DNA of 64,000 nucleotides from assembly GCA_017473015.1 (NCBI GenBank), contig JAFUNP010000029.1:46616-110615 (forward strand). The letters run 5' to 3'. Under the pieces are notes generated by a model. The model was not told the DNA's origin and made no database searches. It saw nothing but the letters and a program-made list of their open reading frames with translations. This stretch comes from Oscillospiraceae bacterium (lineage in GTDB: Bacteria; Bacillota; Clostridia; Oscillospirales; Ruminococcaceae). Each line of letters begins with the position of its first letter. Position 1 is the stretch's first letter. A program made the translations under genes and the position numbers. Shown here piece after piece: positions 61,876-64,000 of the stretch.

Positions 61876-61905
61876 AAAAAAGCTCACCTTCCGGTGAGCT
61901 TTTTT
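61876..61905 (+). terminator. Intrinsic terminator after the sortase gene
   Basis: AAAAAGCTCACC and GGTGAGCTTTTT pair around TTCC. Confidence 0.92.
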
Positions 61906-61924
61906 GCTGCGCTAAAATTACAAA

Positions 61925-61955
61925 AATAAAAAACCAGTCATTTCTGACTGGTTTT
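61925..61955 (-). terminator. Terminator of a lost or displaced tRNA
   Basis: AAAACCAGTCA and TGACTGGTTTT pair around TTTC; T run on the minus strand. As with the tRNA-Thr and tRNA-Leu genes of this window, it abuts a CCA end. Confidence 0.8.
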
Positions 61956-61968
61956 GGTGCGGATAGTC
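61955..61968 (-). other. tRNA 3'-end remnant, probable integration site
   Basis: The minus strand reads GACTATCCGCACCA: the 3' acceptor arm TATCCGC, discriminator A and CCA, directly followed by a terminator. It parallels the end of the intact tRNA-Leu (ACTACCGGCACCA). The rest of the tRNA is missing and the sequence to the right becomes AT-rich. Confidence 0.5.
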
Positions 61969-62054
61969 TAAAACCAAAACTTTTTACAAAATTTTAATTT
62001 AAAACCGACAGTTTTCTTTCGAAATACATCTATTAAGACATATTTTATGATTGA

Positions 62055-62978
62055 TTATATATCCTTCAAAAACACTTTATATACATACATATTATGTACG
62101 CTATTGGATCTGTGATAATTATACTCGTCCGAAGCAGGATATACAACTCTTGTCATTTCATGTGCAAGAGCATATAAGCATACACCTAAAGAAACGGGCT
62201 TTGAGCCTAAAGGTGCAATACACGAAGGCTTTTTTTCATCAATTGTTTTACAAAGGAAATTATATGTTTCAAAGGGATTATTAGCTGGAACATACATTAG
62301 TTTTTCATGTCTTGTAGACAAAATTTCATAATTGTTAATTAAACTGATATCCTTGTATTTATCAAAAAAAGAAGGCATGCTATTTACTAAAATCAATTTT
62401 TCATAACTTAAATCCTCATTTACTTTCGCAGACAACATACCCTCAAACCCCATAAAAATAACCATTTGATTATATGACATATTTTGAGAAACTCCACCAT
62501 ATCCTATCAAATCACAAATTTTCAGATTCCCATAATAAGAATGGTATGATATAAATGGCTCTTTTGAAAATTCATAATCAAGAGGAGTTGCATATGCAAT
62601 TTCTAATTTTTTATCAAAATTACACATTTTTAAATATTTTGACAAAGCAAATAATTCTGGAACTCTAATAGATGTCATATCTACCAATGTATCTTCATTC
62701 AATATCGCTTCACACTTTCTTAAATCCGAAATAAACATAGGATTATTCTCAATTACATCAATTATTGTAAGTCTCGCATTAGGCATTAAACTTTTTATAA
62801 AACTATCATCGAACTCTTCGTATTTTATTAAAATTATATCTGAAATACGATTATCGACTTTTGACAAATGATTAATTATTGCCAGTGAACGAGAGTCTTT
62901 TCCATCTGCAAGAATAAATGTACAAGCTTCTAATTTATCCCTATGTTCCATTTCATCAATAGAATACACTACGCTCAT
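62055..62978 (-). CDS. Unknown 307-residue protein of a putative island cassette
   Basis: I do not recognise the family with confidence. The protein has no membrane helix or signal peptide. Notable segments are an N-terminal Rossmann-like stretch (EACTFILADGKDSRSLAIINHL, ISDIILIKYEEF) and a C-terminal block (CIAPLGSKPVSLGVCLYALAHEMTRVVYPASDEYNYHRSNSVHNMYVYKV). Its start overlaps the stop of the partner gene by one base (TAATG) with GGAGA upstream, so both are made together. The AT-rich codon use differs from the rest of the window. A defence or mobile-element role is inferred from context only. Confidence 0.55.
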   Translation of the reverse strand: MSVVYSIDEMEHRDKLEACTFILADGKDSRSLAIINHLSKVDNRISDIILIKYEEFDDSFIKSLMPNARLTIIDVIENNPMFISDLRKCEAILNEDTLVDMTSIRVPELFALSKYLKMCNFDKKLEIAYATPLDYEFSKEPFISYHSYYGNLKICDLIGYGGVSQNMSYNQMVIFMGFEGMLSAKVNEDLSYEKLILVNSMPSFFDKYKDISLINNYEILSTRHEKLMYVPANNPFETYNFLCKTIDEKKPSCIAPLGSKPVSLGVCLYALAHEMTRVVYPASDEYNYHRSNSVHNMYVYKVFLKDI

Positions 62979-64000
62979 TAAAAGTCTCCTTCTTCAAATA
63001 TTGACATTTGACTAATATCATTATAAAGGTCTTGCTTAGTAGTTTTTTTGACTTTTTTCTCACTGTTAATTTTTGATACATTAATTCCTAAAATCATTTT
63101 ATCCACATCTTCTTCGGTAAACACAACATTAAAACCGCCTCTAATCCTATAAGAAATATTGAAAATCGGTACAAACACTCTGTTTATAAAAAATAAATAG
63201 TCTTCTCTACTAATGCCTGCAGACACTCTTTGCATAACTCGCTTTCTTTTAATCAATGCCCAACTTTCTGCTATATCTAATACTTTTTTAGCATTCTCAG
63301 ATAAATTCTCTGAATTCAATGTGAACTGTATTGTTTCTGGATATCTAATCTGACGGTCTTTATGATATTCGGACATTACATTTCCTATCCCAAGTATCAA
63401 ATTTCTAACATCTTTTCCATTTTGTATTATTGAACATACTGAATTAAATTCTGATGTAGCATAATCTCTAATAGCTCTGTTTTGAGATTCTGGTGATATA
63501 ATTCCTGTATTTAAAAATTGTTCTTTCTCATAAAATAAAGCATCGCTAATAATAGCCTTACATAAATTTATAAATGTTCTGGTATTACCTTCTGCTAAAT
63601 AACAAAGTGTATTAAAACTATAATATAACTTATCCTTTTTATAGGCAACATATATCACATATGCTAATGCATGTTTATATTTATTAGAATAATCACTTTT
63701 GAACTTTTCCCTTCCCTCATGCTCATTCTTAAATATAAACGCCAACATCGCATCTCTTGCGTATTTAGCGTATTCAATCAAATCTTGCTTTTTGTCTGCT
63801 CTAGCCACCCATAACGCCGCAAGAGATTCAGCAATTCTGTTTTCTGGATAGGAAATGATTGATATTATCTTTTCACATAGCACACTATCAGTAGCGATCC
63901 TATTATTTGAATTTAAAATATATTCTAAATGCTTATTTTTATCTTTTACAACTTGAGCACATTCTTTATCTAAATCCTGTTTTTCACCTAATATTATCAA
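62978..64000 (-). CDS. Putative ORC/CDC6-like AAA ATPase, C-terminal part (runs off the window)
   Basis: 340 residues visible; the frame is still open at the window edge, so the true start lies to the right. The visible part is mostly helical, with YSFNTLCYLAEGNTRTFINLCKAII resembling the sensor-2 segment of ORC/CDC6-type AAA+ ATPases. A winged-helix-like stretch (NRAIRDYATSEFNSVCSIIQNGKDVRNLILGIGNVMSEY) follows. Walker motifs would be outside the window. AT-rich codon use and coupling to the downstream gene suggest an acquired two-gene system. Confidence 0.4.
   Translation of the reverse strand: MIILGEKQDLDKECAQVVKDKNKHLEYILNSNNRIATDSVLCEKIISIISYPENRIAESLAALWVARADKKQDLIEYAKYARDAMLAFIFKNEHEGREKFKSDYSNKYKHALAYVIYVAYKKDKLYYSFNTLCYLAEGNTRTFINLCKAIISDALFYEKEQFLNTGIISPESQNRAIRDYATSEFNSVCSIIQNGKDVRNLILGIGNVMSEYHKDRQIRYPETIQFTLNSENLSENAKKVLDIAESWALIKRKRVMQRVSAGISREDYLFFINRVFVPIFNISYRIRGGFNVVFTEEDVDKMILGINVSKINSEKKVKKTTKQDLYNDISQMSIFEEGDF

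Noticed and set aside
62850..62960. ADGKDSRS as a PP-loop ATP pyrophosphatase motif (SGGKDS)
   Set aside because: The first Ser-Gly-Gly is absent and downstream PP-loop features are not visible.
1..64000. CRISPR array, insertion sequence or prophage
   Set aside because: No spaced repeats, transposase, integrase or phage structural genes were found; the island at the right edge is cut by the window before any integrase could be seen.

Overview
The window reads as a chromosome segment from a low-to-mid GC, spore-forming, anaerobic member of the Clostridia, probably a gut Oscillospiraceae/Ruminococcaceae relative. This is inferred from gene content and no species is assigned. Supporting genes are the yabM-yabN-yabO-yabP-yabQ-divIC sporulation/division cluster, a complete Rnf complex in the order CDGEAB, oxygen-sensitive pyruvate formate-lyase with its activase, a type III glutamine synthetase, a class B sortase, and the short eukaryote/archaea-like ProRS. 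Strong AGGAGG-type ribosome sites and intrinsic terminators follow most transcription units.

Layout, left to right. 1-2.6 kb: a ProC-like reductase and a two-gene nucleoside hydrolase operon whose upstream member has lost the catalytic aspartates. 2.7-7.9 kb (minus): SppA and the SpoVB-MazG-HU-RqcP-YabP-YabQ-DivIC cluster. 8-11.6 kb: M19 dipeptidase, a self-contained cassette of two DUF2975-like membrane proteins plus a small Xre regulator behind a promoter flanked by two matching palindromes, and an SDR. 11.8-12.1 kb: tRNA-Thr, -Asp and -Trp. 12.2-16.9 kb: MFS transporter and a pyruvate formate-lyase operon in which the glycyl-radical domain is a separate 80-residue gene. 16.9-26.5 kb: acetyltransferases, PAP2 phosphatase, tRNA-Leu, a YD-like lipoprotein, two tandem AbgB-like M20 amidohydrolases with duplicated promoters, and murD-GNAT-methionine gamma-lyase-like. 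26.7-31.4 kb: GlnN, an orphan solute-binding lipoprotein and an MBL hydrolase. 31.5-36.9 kb: rnfCDGEAB. 37-41.5 kb: small unknown proteins, RidA, VanW-like, NusG-II-domain protein and a PepV-like peptidase. 41.6-48.6 kb: two CNNM/CorC-like proteins, a PfkB kinase, a regulator-lipoprotein pair, an SDR and two tandem proteins resembling the C-terminal part of RarA/MgsA without its ATPase. 48.6-54.8 kb (minus): proS, acpP, tsaD, rimI, polA. 54.9-61.9 kb (plus): dus, yfbR-like, yfhO-like, tex, srtB-like.

At about 61.96 kb there appears to be a 14-base tRNA 3' end (probably tRNA-Leu) abutting its terminator. To its right the DNA becomes clearly AT-richer and carries two tightly coupled genes, the second running off the window. 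This looks like the edge of an integrated island carrying a putative ATPase/effector cassette, possibly defence-related.

The points most worth a second look are the split pyruvate formate-lyase, the island edge with its two-gene cassette, the ATPase-less RarA-C-like pair, the fossil second start of tsaD, the nucleoside hydrolase pseudoenzyme pair, the double-domain RnfG, and the palindrome-flanked DUF2975/Xre cassette. All family assignments rest on reading motifs and architecture by eye; no database search was run.
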